The notes: generated from the letters alone by a model not told the origin. Numbered from the stretch's first letter, positions 9,370 through 20,514 are shown. The stretch: DNA of 64,000 bases from Lepidostoma basale (GCA_022606425.2 JAHDVF020000136.1:868001-932000); one strand, 5' to 3'. Numbers and translations are program-made.

Positions 9370-9832
9370 TGGGAAAACGGATCTACCATGTGAAGTGATG
9401 AGGCAAGTAAACAAGGCTGCGGTCATTTCAGGATGCTTGAAGAATTCAATCTGGAAAAACCCTGACATGAAGTGAAAATTTATAAGATTTGTGTGCGACC
9501 CATCATGACATATGGGATCGAGTGCAGGGCGGACACCACAATCATAAAAAAACGCGCTCAGAGTGTCAGAAATGAAGACGCTCAGAAATATATCTGGCAA
9601 GACACTGCAAGAGAGGATAAGGAATACGCGGATAAGGAAGATATGCGAGGTCGAGGATGTCGTTAGGTGGGCAAAGGAGATGATACTGGTATGCACACGT
9701 GAGGAGAATGGATCCATTCAGACTCCCCTTTATTGTGTTACACGGCCAGCCCCATGGTAGACGACCCCCTGGCAGACCGGGAGTCGACTTCGCAGGAGAC
9801 CAATTCGTCTTAAGACGAATAAGAAGAGGAAT
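9370..9832 (+). pseudogene. LINE-B copy, longer
   Basis: Starts further upstream than most LINE-B copies: VNKAAVISGCLKNSIWKNPD, KIYKICVRPIMTYGIECRAD, then SEMKTLRNISGKTLQERIRN and RKICEVEDVVRWAKEM across a frame change, ending in ACGAATAAGAAGAGG. No RT core. Confidence 0.75.
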
Positions 9833-9935
9833 AATGAAATGACATTTGTTGTTCATATATTTTTCTTTTAATAACACACTTTCAATACGAAGTACGTTTT
9901 CTTCATTCAAAATCAAATTTAGACGAACTTGTGGA

Positions 9936-10315
9936 AAAACTGTGTATGATAGAGTGTGGAATGAAAATTATAAGATGTGAATGCGGTGCGAATGAAAGTG
10001 TTTTGAACAAAATAATGAAAGGAACATTAATATGATTTGGACACATGGAAAGAATGGTAAAAAAAAGTCTATGTTAACGATGTAAATGGAACTAGAAATA
10101 GAGGAAGACCAAGGAAAACACTTGGCTAGATCAAACAAATCAAATATTGCATGTCGGCCACGTGAGGAGTCAAGAGAAATCGACGCGCGTGCATGACACG
10201 ATGTATGAATGTTGAGGAATCGAAAGAAGTATGTATTTAAAAAAAGGTTGGCAGTCCAATATTTCTGCTTACCCCTTTAGAGTGACGGCGTGGTGGAGAG
10301 GTAGTTAGTAAGTTA
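9936..10315 (+). pseudogene. RTE-A copy, heavily decayed
   Basis: The complete 3' half is recognisable at the DNA level (GAATGCGGTGCGAATGA, GAGGAAGACC, ATCGACGCGCGTGCATGACA) to GTGACGGCGTGG and a degenerate TTAG tail. Multiple indels remove any frame. Confidence 0.75.
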
Positions 10316-11211
10316 AAATCAAATTTTAGAGTTGACCATTATAAAAATAAATTATAAATGCTATTGTATTTAAATAAACACGTCCCTAGAAGGCTTCCAT
10401 AATAGGAAGGCATAAATCCCACGAACTTTTTAACCCTTAACGTACCGTGTTCAAAACAAAACGCTTGCTCCCATGTGGTAAGTTCAGTTTACCGCTAACT
10501 TTATCTAAATATCAAGCATATGACTAGATGAATCAAAATTTAATTTATGTCATCTTGTAGGGAATTTCATTAGGAATAGATCGATATCTATAACATACAT
10601 GGATTATTTGAAAAACATATCATTATTAATTTTTTTCTGGAACCATGCGATTTCTGATATGTAATGCGTCATAGCATACGGGCGACTAAACATCGGGTCG
10701 GGTCGGGTCGAAACTTGTCTGCACGCCGGGCCGGCGGGGCGATGATAAAGGCACCTAGGCAAAATGTATAGTACGTTCAAGACAACGAGTACGTATTAAT
10801 ATTTGTCCCTTTTGGTAAAGTGTTAATATTTTCACAGTTCTGATATTATTAACTTACGTGCTGCGTTTTCATCCAGTCGGTATTATTACGTACCTATTGA
10901 AAAGGTCAAAGATATAATTTATAATATGTTCAAAACAGCGAGTAAGTATTTGTCACTTTTGATAAAGTTGTAAATATTAGCAAAACTAATTCTACCTTAA
11001 CACGAATGAAGGTGAGGGCAGTCTTAGAAAATATTTTTTTTTGGGATGAAGGAAGTAATTTTTTGCTTTTTTTTTTATTACGAAATATTGAGAACACTTC
11101 AATGGAGGATTACAATTTTTTTTATAATATTAGGGTCCATAGGTTTTAAGAAAATCAACTTTAAATTGGCAGTGGAAACTCAATTTACCACATGGCAACG
11201 CGACGGTTAAT
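10316..11211. other. No gene seen; low-copy AT-rich DNA
   Basis: No repeat family or coding frame found. 10690-10740 is a short GC-rich patch with GGGTCGGGTCGGGTCG. Confidence 0.35.
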
Positions 11212-11392
11212 CAAATTAATCGAATACTTAATGGCGACCACATTCAAAGTCGGAACAATCGACGAGCGTGCATGTTACGGGATATGAATGAAGAGGAATC
11301 TAAAGAGTTATGCCAGGACAGAACAGTATGGCGGTCCATCCCCTCTGCCTACACCTCTCGAGAAACGGCGTGATGGTTAGTTGGTAAAATAG
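11212..11392 (+). pseudogene. RTE-A 3' fragment
   Basis: A short 3' end: RTE-A region HIQSRNNRRACM..., LCQDRTVWRSIPSAYTS, then GAAACGGCGTGATGGTTAGT. Only the last 180 bp of the LINE is retained. Confidence 0.7.
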
Positions 11393-11462
11393 ATAAATGT
11401 GTGGGACTGAATTTGTTAAGTCCCATTTAAATAAATAAAAGAAACACATATCTATTTTATTT

Positions 11463-11695
11463 ATTGTTTCTTGAACAATGATGTAAAACTCCATATTAAA
11501 TTATTAATATGTATGAAAAAACGATAGTTTTCAAGGAGTTTTATTATAATATTTATGTATGACATGTTTAGCCCTTCTAAGGCATTATCAAATATTATAA
11601 TACTTGGATCTTCTGACTTACAGAGGTTCAGCTAATGTGGCTATTCAAACTCCTTGAAAACTATCTATCGTTTTTCATACATATTAATAACTTAT
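11463..11695. mobile_element. IRM palindromic element with hAT-M-like core
   Basis: Left arm: TTGAACAATGATGTAAAACT, CCATATTAAA, then GACATGTTTAGCCCTTCTAA, GGCATTATCAAA. The right arm is the complement of the outer part. The middle (about 11605-11655) matches the interior of hAT-M (CTTACAGAGGTTCAGC), so a hAT-M remnant lies in the centre. Confidence 0.65.
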
Positions 11696-11736
11696 CTATT
11701 TTGTTTGATAGTACTTAATTTTGTTTTTTAACACTA

Positions 11737-11775
11737 CCAATCGGTTTCGCCCCAAGCGGGGCTACATCAGGGTAA
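11737..11775 (-). ncRNA. Hammerhead-like motif
   Basis: On the minus strand: CTGATG, TA, stem GCCCC/GGGGC with a 5-nt loop, then GAAACCGATTGG. The catalytic boxes resemble the hammerhead core, but there is one extra base between G8 and stem II and the stem III palindrome is imperfect. Probably a decayed copy. Confidence 0.35.
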
Positions 11776-12310
11776 CAAAACAAATTTGTAATGTGTTTAA
11801 TATGTTACTAAATAATTATTTTCTGCAATTTTCTAAACTTGTTTGTATTTATTTTTCATATTACTTATCAGCAGACACCACGTGATGTTTTGGTAATTTG
11901 AAGATTCTGTGTCGAGATAAGGTGATCTCTTGTATTATCAACGCTGAATGAGAGACAGATGCGTGGTGCAGGGACCGTGTGAAAGAGGAAGACAGACCTT
12001 ATAGCAGAACGATAATAAAAGTGAAAACCAACCATCCATGGCACAACTTGGGTGGTCCAAACAACACAAGGTGTTTACTGTCATATGGCCACAGGTAAAA
12101 AAGTTTATAGCCAGACTATATTCTACCCCAATTCTTAAGAGTTACGGACTAATTTTTTAATTTTGGTTTTATTGATTTTTAAATTTATTTCAGAATAATT
12201 TTGGGCAAGCTCTTATTAGCACGGGTTAATGCGATTATTATTACAATATATTATACACTGCCGTATTAATACGAAAGAAGATCCATGTTTTCTGAAAGTC
12301 TCATTATATT
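11776..12310. other. No gene seen
   Basis: Low-copy DNA. 11940-12080 has a faint LINE-like look (GGAAGACAGACC) but no clear frame. Confidence 0.3.
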
Positions 12311-12311
12311 T

Positions 12312-12690
12312 TGTAACTAACCATCACGCCATTTCCACGAAGGGGTAGGCAGAGAGGATGGATCGCCACAATGTTGTCTTGGCATACCTCTCGGGTTCCT
12401 CTACATTCATACATCGTACCATGCACACACGTCGATTATTCTGACTTCGAATGTGACCGGCTTTTAGTAATTGATTAATTTGGTGATGCCATGTTTTCCT
12501 CGGACGTCCTCGGTTTCTTTTTCCAGTCACGCTGCTTGTGTACAACTTTTTAACCATTCTACTCTCATCCATTCGTTCCATATGTTCAAACCATCTCAGG
12601 GATCATTTTTTAATTTTATCCATGATGCAGTTATCTGCCTTACATTTCTCTCTTATTTCATCGTTCGGTATTCTATCATACAACATTTTC
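12312..12690 (-). pseudogene. RTE-A copy
   Basis: The minus strand encodes MERMDESRMVKKLYTSSVTG, RGRPRKTWHHQINQLL and ends SILSAYPFVEMA. Upstream sequence to 12690 continues the family out of frame. The 3' tail is short (GTTAGTTAC). Confidence 0.8.
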
Positions 12691-12879
12691 GATACACACG
12701 ATATTTTGTAGGAATTACATATTTCACCTTGCTAAGGGATTATCAAATATTGTTGTTATCAACTACTATTTTTAATAGCCAATTATTGGTTTATTTATAA
12801 TATTACACAGATTATAGACATTTTCGTGGAATTTCATTTGTAGCAAAAATAAAATACATAAAAAAATATGTTTTTATGC
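12691..12879. other. AT-rich spacer
   Basis: Nothing recognised apart from a fragment resembling the IRM arm (CTAAGGGATTATCAAATATT). Confidence 0.3.
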
Positions 12880-13317
12880 CAACCCTTATGTATCGAAGTG
12901 AAGCATGGAACTGACAAAATAAGGTTGAGAGTAGAATAAATGCAGTAGTAATGAGATCTCAAAGAAGAATGTGTATAAATCTATATATGATAGTTTCAAA
13001 TGCAAAGATAAGAAGCAAATGCGATGCGAATGAAAGTGTTATGAACAAAATAATGAAATGTCATTAATATGGTTTGGACCCATGGAAATAACGATTGAAG
13101 AAATAAAGATAAAAAAAAAGTATACGTAAACGATGTAAATGGAACAAGAAATAGAGGCCAAGTAAAACGTTGCATAATCAAATCAGTTAAACAAAATATA
13201 GGCAACCTGAGGAGTCGGAGTTATCGACGTGCGTATGTCAGTAATGAACAGTGTGGCGGTCTATTCTTTCTGCCTACTCTTTCTGTGAGACAGCGTAATG
13301 GTTAGTCAGTTGAAACG
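12880..13317 (+). pseudogene. RTE-A copy, decayed
   Basis: From PTLMYRSEAWN through INAVVMRSQRRMC to a 3' end AGACAGCGTAATGGTTAGTC. Frame is repeatedly broken and several blocks are shortened. Confidence 0.75.
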
Positions 13318-13468
13318 ATTTTTATAAAATCACTTAAAAAATGGTTCGATTTTCGAATTCAAACTAACTGACGAACGTAAGATGATGTATACTGATTTTT
13401 ATTTACATACTTTTAAAATTGAAAACCACAATCAATTTTACACCCCTCTTACTACAATTCTGAGTTTT

Positions 13469-14245
13469 ATACAGGGTTACTGGTTATTGAATACATTCCT
13501 CGAAGGAGGTTGTAGGGGAGGTTATTGTAAGGCATTGTGCAAAAGTGAACTATTTTTGAAATAAACCGTATTTAAACTTTTTTTTTTAATTTGTCGAGGT
13601 CAGGTGTTTTAAAAATTAATTTAAAAATAACTGTTGGTCATAATCAAAATTTAGTTTTTACTTAATTAGTGAACAAAACAGGCCATTCATTATCAATACA
13701 AAAACTAAAACTTCCACATTAAGAAATACCAGACGGAAACATGAAACTTTTTAACAATTTCCAAAAGAACGGCGATTTAAAAAAAAAATCACTCATAAAT
13801 ATTCCTGGCAGATAATTTTAAAAACATCTACCTACGTATAATTTAAAAAATATAATTTTGATTATGACCAACAGTTTTATTTTAATTAATTTTTAAAACA
13901 CCTGACTTCGATAAATTTAAAAAAGCAAAAATTCCGTTTTTCTCAAAAATGGTTCACTTTTGCATTATGCCTTACATGACACAATTCGTCGGAAATAACT
14001 TTCCCTACTGCTGACTTGGAGACCGTGGACGGCAAAGAATAGTGCAGGGCGACCGCAACTACGGTGGAAGGATGATCTGAACAGACACGTCGGAATAACC
14101 TGGATGCAGTCTGCACAGGACAGAGTGACATGGAAGCGAATGGAGGAGGCCTTTGTCCAGGAGTGGACGGGAATAAGCTGTGGAAGAAGAAGAAGAAGAG
14201 CCTCGCCTACAACCTCATAATAAGAATATATTCAATAACCAATAA
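13469..14245. mobile_element. Large foldback element, right arm interrupted by LINE-E
   Basis: The left arm (13469-13660) and right arm (about 13850-13980 and 14200-14245) are inverted copies. Matching blocks include GGTTATTGAATA, GTTGTAGG, TGTAAGGCAT, CAAAAGTGAAC, GTCAGGTGTTTTAAAAATTA and CTGTTGGTCATAATCAAAAT. The right arm is split by about 220 bp of LINE-E. No protein is encoded, and no clear terminal target duplication was identified. Confidence 0.75.
13990..14200 (+). pseudogene. LINE-E C-terminal fragment
   Basis: From 14044: GRPQLRWKDDLNRHVGITWM, QSAQDRVTWKRMEEAFVQEW, then a (GAA)n tail. The AQDR...W...EEAFVQEW ending is a signature of RTE-like LINE C-termini. It interrupts the right arm of the foldback element. 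Confidence 0.75.
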
Positions 14246-14659
14246 TCCCGTATAATCGCGATAGTCAAAAGATAAAATATCTTCTTAAACATAGGGAATA
14301 GAAGACAAAATCCATAATATTTTTCTTAGAAAACACAAATCTGACAATTTAATCTTCGAAAGTTTCCAGAATGAAATTCTTATAAATTTGAAATGTTAAC
14401 GGAATTTAAAAAAAAGTTGTCCTAACGATATTAACGCATGATGATCACGTAAGAACGGTAGCGCAAGCGCACGGACATGCAATTGAATAAACTACAAGAA
14501 ATAAATTTATATAAAAAAAAGTATTTTTCGAAAACTCTAAAACTAATACTAATCCCGCTTCTTCTCTCTTTAAGCGTCAGCGGTGTCTGATGACCGGTTT
14601 CAATCTGTTTTTGAATGCTTCATGTAAACAAATGAAGGGTGGTCATAATAAAAGTCATT
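14246..14659. other. No gene seen
   Basis: AT-rich. 14585-14610 contains CTGATGACCGGTTTCAATCTG, reminiscent of the hammerhead-like repeats but without the full arrangement. Confidence 0.3.
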
Positions 14660-14932
14660 TGATCTCAACATTTTGTGTTAAATTATTTTTATTTTGTTAT
14701 TTTATTTTATATTATTTGTTTTAGATTTATTTTGTGGGTGTCGGACGATCGAAGTGTGCGCGGTAGATGCCTATTGGTGGCGATGAGGTTCGCAACCCAT
14801 CACACCGCGTCTCCCGCGGAGCGAAAAGAGAAGGATGGAGTGCCGCATCAGTAAAAGTGTGACAGTCCATTCTTTCTGCCTACCCTTTCGGGGAGACGGC
14901 GTGATGGTTAGTTAGTTAGTTAGTTAGTTAGA
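14660..14932 (+). mobile_element. SINE-R, near full-length
   Basis: A non-coding unit of about 270 bp: an AT-rich start, a GC-rich middle with GGTTCGCAACC at 14787-14797 (10 of 11 to a tRNA B box), then an end nearly identical to RTE-A (ACAGTCCATTCTTTCTGCCT to GGCGTGATGG) and (TTAG)n. A second copy at 54.8-55.1 kb is very similar. Inferred: a SINE that borrows RTE-A's reverse transcriptase. The A box is unclear. Confidence 0.75.
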
Positions 14933-15215
14933 AAACACAAATAATTAATTTACAATTTCTGAGAAGCCAAAAATATTAGGCCATGGATGTATTCATTTAC
15001 GATCCATTTCCTATAAACGCCGCCCAAGGTGGAGGAAGGAAGAGGGGAGTGGCGGAGTCACCGGCTGGGACACTAATCCTGATTGTTAATAACAATAATA
15101 CCTAACCGAGTCAACTTAACAATGTCCTCCAAACAGGATAAACTGAGCCACTGGTGTAGTGGGACAGTTGCACAGTGAAACTACTCGATTATAATATGTT
15201 TTTTTTTTACTAATT
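14933..15215. other. No gene seen
   Basis: Low-copy DNA without recognisable features. Confidence 0.3.
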
Positions 15216-15347
15216 AACCATCACGCCATTTCCCCGAATGGGTAGGCAGAGAGGATGAACCGCCACACTGCTCTGTCTTGACATACCTCTCGAGTTTTCT
15301 CTATATTCATACATTGTAACACACACGCTCGTCGATTATTGATAATT
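15216..15347 (-). pseudogene. RTE-A 3' fragment
   Basis: The minus strand carries only the last 130 bp of RTE-A, ending in the hairpin region (CCCATTCGGGGA, mismatched) and GTTAATTAG tail. It is followed directly by L2-D. Confidence 0.75.
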
Positions 15348-15365
15348 ACCTTCGTCAAAGACAGC

Positions 15366-15660
15366 ACAGATTGTTTTATTTGCCGCGCTGCAGAACCACC
15401 CTGCCAATGATTATGCCTGTGGGTAGGGCAATCTTATTGCTTAATCGGGTCGCCTCGGAGGTGGACATATTTCGTGATAGTGCGAGTTGCCTCAGGGATG
15501 CAATATCAATGTTGTGATTGTTATCTCTGATGCCGTAGTATTTGTGTATTTTGTTATTTTGAAAATATGTATATCTAATTATGTAATTTTGAGGTTGCAG
15601 ACGACTTGGACGCATCTGTAATGTTTGTAATCTTTATAAATAAATAAATGAAAATGAAAA
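15366..15660 (+). mobile_element. L2-D 3' end
   Basis: Starts ACAGATTGTTTTATTTGCCG like the copy at 6.5 kb and keeps the same TMPVGRAI-type block, out of frame in places, plus a long AT-rich 3' UTR ending TAAATAAATGAAAATG. Confidence 0.65.
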
Positions 15661-15789
15661 AAAAATTCTACTAAAAGAAACAAGGAGTCTCACTACAAAT
15701 CAATTTAAAATATCGTAAAACATTATATAATTACAATTAAGATCTAAAAATGTATCCATATAACCCAATTGGGTTTTAAAAAAAAAATT

Positions 15790-15885
15790 AACTAGTTCAT
15801 AAAATGGAGCATTTTCAACACAATGCCCATGAGATGATAAACTCGTAAAAATGGCGCCGTATAAATTATCCAATTTATTATATTA
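15790..15885 (+). repeat. E-repeat copy
   Basis: AAATGGAGCATTTTCAACAC, CCATGAGATGATAAACTCGT, AAAAATGGCGCCGTATAAAT and an ATTATTATA end. Closest to the copy at 3.05 kb. Confidence 0.6.
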
Positions 15886-15889
15886 TTAT

Positions 15890-16235
15890 ATAGTTACGCC
15901 TCTGCATCTCCCACCTGCAAACTTGTCAAACGTTTCACATTTCACGGGAGAGATATAATGCAAAGCAGGATAATCTTAAATGAAAATCGATCAGCGTCCA
16001 TTGTACCGCGGCCGGCAGGACAGGACCACCGGAGGAGGAAATGTATCTCACGCCATCCATCTTTCAATTACTCACATTGATGCTTATTTGAATGGCTAAT
16101 ATTTCACTCTCGCAACAATAATGATAATCTGTTTCATTCCGTGAAAAGAATTACAACATTTAAAAGAAAATAAATTGTGATGTTTTCAAGATATTACACC
16201 TTCTTAAAACTCCATATCGAGTAACATGTTTTTAA
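15890..16235. other. Low-copy DNA
   Basis: No repeat or gene recognised; GC-richer at 15990-16060. Confidence 0.3.
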
Positions 16236-16345
16236 CTTGGACTTGGATCTTCTGGCTTACAGAGGTTCAGCTCTAATGGCTATTCCTCTTACGACTATAG
16301 GAAACATTGTTGGAATGTGATTTGGTAGTTGTTTTATGATGGGGC
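16236..16345. mobile_element. hAT-M interior fragment
   Basis: TTCTGGCTTACAGAGGTTCA, GGCTATTCCTCTTACG and ACATTGTTGGAATGTGATTT match the inside of the hAT-M copies at 31.2 and 37.9 kb. The CAGTGGCGG ends are missing. Confidence 0.6.
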
Positions 16346-16983
16346 TAAATGTATGGCCCGGAGAGTCCCTCCGAAAGGGGGCGAGGGAGGATTTAAGGTT
16401 TATGATAAAGTTTTACATTATTGTCAAGGAATGGAAGACCAGTTAGGGTTGGGATTGTATTTATAAAAAAAGTCTGTTCCCGAGGGGAAGATAAGAGGAG
16501 CAGTACCTGGATGGAGTTGTGGTAGGAGATAGCATCCTGCGTGAGACCATTTTGTTTCGCAGAGTACGTATTGGGCTATCGGGGAGGATTTTTTTTTATC
16601 CGCATTGATTGCGGGAGGGGTAAAGGACTGAATGTTGGTGGATAACTTGGGGGTAAATAATTAAGGTCGTGGTCTGGAATTGAAAGAGATGAAGTTGAAG
16701 TAGTGCAATGAATAATAGAGCTGGAGTCGCAGTATTTTGATGTACCAAAGGAGTGTGGTAACGGTGGGCTGTCATCGGGCAAGGACGCTAACGTCTTTCC
16801 TCAATGCCAACCTTTCTCTTTAAAGAGCAAAAGAAGAAACTCGCCGAAAATTTTAACATCGATGTTCATATACTGTTTCGAGCTCTCTAATTTTACCAAA
16901 TTAGTCCATGTAAAGTAACAATGGCATATATCGGTTTTGACAAACATGTTTTTAAATCACAGCTCATTTGTAAGCAAAGTTAA
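16346..16983. other. No gene seen
   Basis: Low-copy DNA with purine-rich blocks (16360-16640). Minus-strand frames here have no domain. Confidence 0.3.
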
Positions 16984-18522
16984 AAAATTACAAAGAACTC
17001 CGAAGACTGGGATAGATTTAAACAATGTAGGAATAAATATTCAATTCAAATAAAAAAACAGAAAAATAGATACTATCAAACAAAAATTGAAGCTGAAAAA
17101 GGAGACCCTCGAAAAATGTGGGAAATAATTAAATCTCTAATACAAAATAAACCTAGTGCAATTAACGAAGACATTATCAAATTTCCATCCTACATAGTAG
17201 ACTCCAATATAGCCAATAAATTCAATAAATATTTCATTACAAGTGTAGAAGAGATAAATGAGAGTATTCCAAATATCTTGTATGATGATGATATCGACGT
17301 AAGAGGCGATGAACTCGTATTCAACGAAATTACTTTACAAAAATTAAATCAAATATTAAAGAAAATAAAATCCAAGCCCAGCCCAGATGGTATAACAATA
17401 AGATTAATACAACAAGCGATGCCTGTAATTGGAGAGTACATATTAAATGTAATAAATAGTTCCATCACTTTAGGAGAATTCCCCCAATCGTGCAAGATAT
17501 CCAAAGTCATTCCAATACCAAAAATTAAAAACACAACCAAATGTGAAGAATTTAGACCTATAAATACGTTACCTAAATATGAACAGATATTAGAATATAC
17601 TATTAAGGAACAACTTGTGGACTTTTTGGAAAAAGGAAATGTCTTATGTGAGGAACAGTGTGGATTTAGAAATAACCGATCTTGCAAAATGGCACTTAAC
17701 CTGGTTTTGGATGACTGGAAGGAGGATACGGACAAGAACAAACATATCATTGCAGTTTTTCTGGACTTCAAAAGAGCGTTTGAAACAATCGACAGACAGA
17801 TTATACTTGCAAAATTAGACAAAATTGGAATAAGAGGAAATGCCCTAAAATGGTTTAGAGAATATTTAAGCAACCGTCATCAAATTACCAAAGTTGGTGA
17901 TATAATTTCTGAACCACATGTGATTTCCATAGGGGTACCACAGGGATCTGTCCTAGGACCAATACTTTTTATTATATATATTAATGACATAGTAAAAAAC
18001 ATTAAATACTGTAAAATAAGACTGTTTGCAGATGATGCATTAGTATATATATCTGGAGAAAACTACCAATCTATCATAAATAAATTAAATTGTGACCTCA
18101 ACAACATTTCAATTTGGCTTAGGAAAAACAAACTAAAATCAAATGTGACTAAGACAAAATACATGAATATTGGAAATAAAAAAACACCTATTGCAACAAC
18201 AGTGATGATAGATGATGAAACTATAGAAGAAATCTACGAGTTTAAGTATTTGGGTGTCATAATAGATAAAAGACTAACATTTTCCCAAAACACAAAATAT
18301 GTGACTAAGAAGATAGCCAAAAAAATATCTCTTTTGGGAAGGATTAGAAGATATATTGGTGCAGAAACATGCAAGACCGTATACAACGCAATAATTCTTC
18401 CCCACATCAATTATTGTAGCAGCATTCTGTTTCTGGCTAACGAAGAAGATATGAAAAAATTAACTGTTCTCCAAAATAAATCACTAAGAATAATCCAACG
18501 AGAAGCAGATACACCAAGATAA
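16984..18522 (+). pseudogene. CR1/L2-type LINE reverse transcriptase, nearly intact
   Basis: The frame is open from 16984; the first Met at 17116 gives 468 codons, and 44 more codons upstream (NSEDWDRFKQCRNKYS...) show 5' truncation. From that Met: a palm lead-in with FPQSCKISKVIPIPK and CEEFRPINTLPKYEQ (about 123-160), RT motif A LDFKRAFETID (from 216), motif B GVPQGSVLGPILF (273-285), motif C LFADD (303-307, two catalytic Asp), then thumb FKYLGVIIDKRLTF. It copies element RNA at a nicked target site. No endonuclease is present. The frame ends at a TAA just after DTPR because one base appears lost near 18518; homology continues in another frame. Confidence 0.85.
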
Positions 18523-18931
18523 GAGTGATGCTGAAAGAACTGAAAATGGTGCCGTTTAAAAAAATATCTTTAATGTGTTGTTTCTTGTGCATAAGATTGT
18601 TAATGGACACACCTCCCTAGAATTCATGAGGAAGATTAAGAGTAACCAGCATGAACATTCTTATGGGACAAGAAATAAAGACAAATTGAGGCTTCCATTC
18701 AGACATACAAAGAAATCACAAAACTCACTAATGTACAAGGCACTGAAAATGTACGAGGATGTTCCGCAGGAGATCAGAAGTGAGAAGAAAATGTGTAGAT
18801 TTAGAATAGAATTAAGTAAATATGTAACCACACTGTAAAATGAAGATTGTGTTTTTTGTAATGTAACTGTTCTTATTAGGACATATGTATATACATATGT
18901 ACTATTTTAAGTTAATAAATAAATAAATAAA
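18523..18931 (+). pseudogene. 3' part of the same LINE, frameshifted
   Basis: After the break: MLKELKMVPFKK, then VLFLVHKIVNGHTSLEFM, HSYGTRNKDKLRLPF, MYKALKMYEDVPQEIR and a stop at 18836-18838. This is the usual C-terminal domain of CR1/L2-like LINEs. A short 3' UTR ends in AATAAATAAATAAATAAA, the tandem tail. Two or more small indels separate this from the RT frame. Confidence 0.8.
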
Positions 18932-18934
18932 GTC

Positions 18935-19345
18935 TGGATATACAAGGCATGCGTCCGCACCACCATGACGTATGGGATAGAAGTCAGAGCCGATACCGAT
19001 AGGACTAAGAAGCTTCTCAGAGAAGCAGAAATGCGAACCCTACGCTCCATTAAAAACAGAACCCTCAGAGATATGATAAAAAAATGAGACGATAAGGTCT
19101 GTCGGTGGTGTTGAAGATATAGTAAGGGGAAGAAGCAGAAGTGCGCTTTTGGAGAGATCATGTGGACCTCATGGAGCATACACGAATTGCAAAAATTGTT
19201 AAAGAAGAAAACCCCAGCAGCAAGAGATTACCAGAAAGACCGCCGAAGAGATGGCGAAATGGCTGGACATCGTCATTCTAGGACAGTTTACCGTCATAAA
19301 AAGGTCATACGACCTAAACTAAACTAAAGAGGAAGAAGAAGAATA
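18935..19345 (+). pseudogene. LINE-B copy
   Basis: WIYKACVRTTMTYGIEVRAD, LLREAEMRTLRSIKNRTLRD, MIKK and a stop, then RLPERPPKRWRNGWTSS before a GAGGAAGAAGAAGAATAAGA tail. It abuts the LINE above. Confidence 0.75.
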
Positions 19346-19498
19346 AGAAGTTTGCTTTATTTAAGATTATAATTTCACCCTTCATTTCATGTAATTTTAA
19401 TATCCATCAAACCGTTTCTTCGCCTTTTTCTATTCTAACTCACTTCCCTAGTCTTATCGACATTGGTATGATGGGAACGTCGATTTTTTTCCCAATAA

Positions 19499-19538
19499 CA
19501 GTGGATGATTCAAATTAATTACATCATCCACTGTTGCG
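19499..19538. repeat. Short inverted repeat
   Basis: AACAGTGGATGAT and ATCATCCACTGTT flank a 12-nt AT spacer. A small hairpin; no context to assign it. Confidence 0.5.
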
Positions 19539-19589
19539 CTTATCTACCTCGATTTCATGTTCAATTAACATATTTAACGCATGCTTTCT

Positions 19590-19850
19590 TCATTCGACCC
19601 TTATGTATGGAAGTTATTCCTGGAATTGGCAAAAGAAGGATGAAAGTAGAATAAATTCAGAAGAAATAAAATCTTTAAGACTAGTGTATTAAATCTGTAC
19701 ATGATAAAGTGTCGAATACAAATATAAGAAGTGAATGCGGTGAGCATCCAAGCGTTATGAACAAAATAATGAAAAGGTCGTTCAGATGGTTTTGACTCAT
19801 GTAAAGAACGAATGAAGACAGAATGGTGAAGAAAATATATGTAAACGAGA
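19590..19850 (+). pseudogene. RTE-A fragment, decayed
   Basis: From TLMYGSYSWNWQKKDESRIN through degraded IRSECG and a RWF-like block to RMVKKIYVNE. Frames broken; the 3' end is replaced by an antisense L2-D scrap. Confidence 0.65.
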
Positions 19851-19899
19851 TTTTTTCTGCTGCGTGGCAAATAAAACAATCTGTGATATATTTGACGAA

Positions 19900-20514
19900 G
19901 GTAATTATGATTATATAAGAAGACTAAGGTAATTATCATATATGAATGTGGCCCAAAGAAAAAAGGTTGAGTAAACCTGGTGATGGCAAACTACGAACAT
20001 GTTCATAAAATTTTAGTCTTCTTTTCCTAATATCTGCCGCAAGGTTATTAAAATGATTGATTTTACGAATTGGACGACTTTTTTATGTTTCAATATTTAT
20101 TTACGACTTCAAAACACAACACGGCAGATCATTCTACCTGTTTTCTAGGGAATCTTAAGAACAAAATGAAACGTCTATTTGCGTTATCCCTTTCCCTGGA
20201 AATTGTAAACGGCTTGTTGACATTCGTCAGCAAAAATGCGAAGGGTTCCTGTTCGATGTTTGCCGGAGCCAAACGAACCAAATCTGGCACAGAGTCGCTA
20301 CTTGTGTTACCCGGTCAATATTAGTCAACGAACTGTTTTTCTTATTCCAAAATATGACACCCTTATCACAAATATTTCTTTTAGGAATGCTCGGAACCAA
20401 TTCTTTACAGCTTCGAAGAGATGGGCATCTCATTACCCATTTCTTTAAATTAATCAGGGGATATTTCGAGAACTCGGCCGTGCTAGAGGGTGTTTGTCTT
20501 TTTGTCCCTGATAG
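19900..20514. other. Low-copy stretch, no recognised gene
   Basis: Frames of 60-85 codons at 20070-20324 and 20227-20448 on both strands have no motif. Composition is GC-richer at 20210-20310. Not called as genes. Confidence 0.3.

Noticed and set aside
14585..14610. Another hammerhead-like motif (CTGATGACCGGTTTC)
   Set aside because: The boxes are not in the right order on one strand.
20070..20324. 84-codon frame (MDDFFMFQYLFTT...)
   Set aside because: No family resemblance, overlapping frames on both strands, no flanking gene structure.
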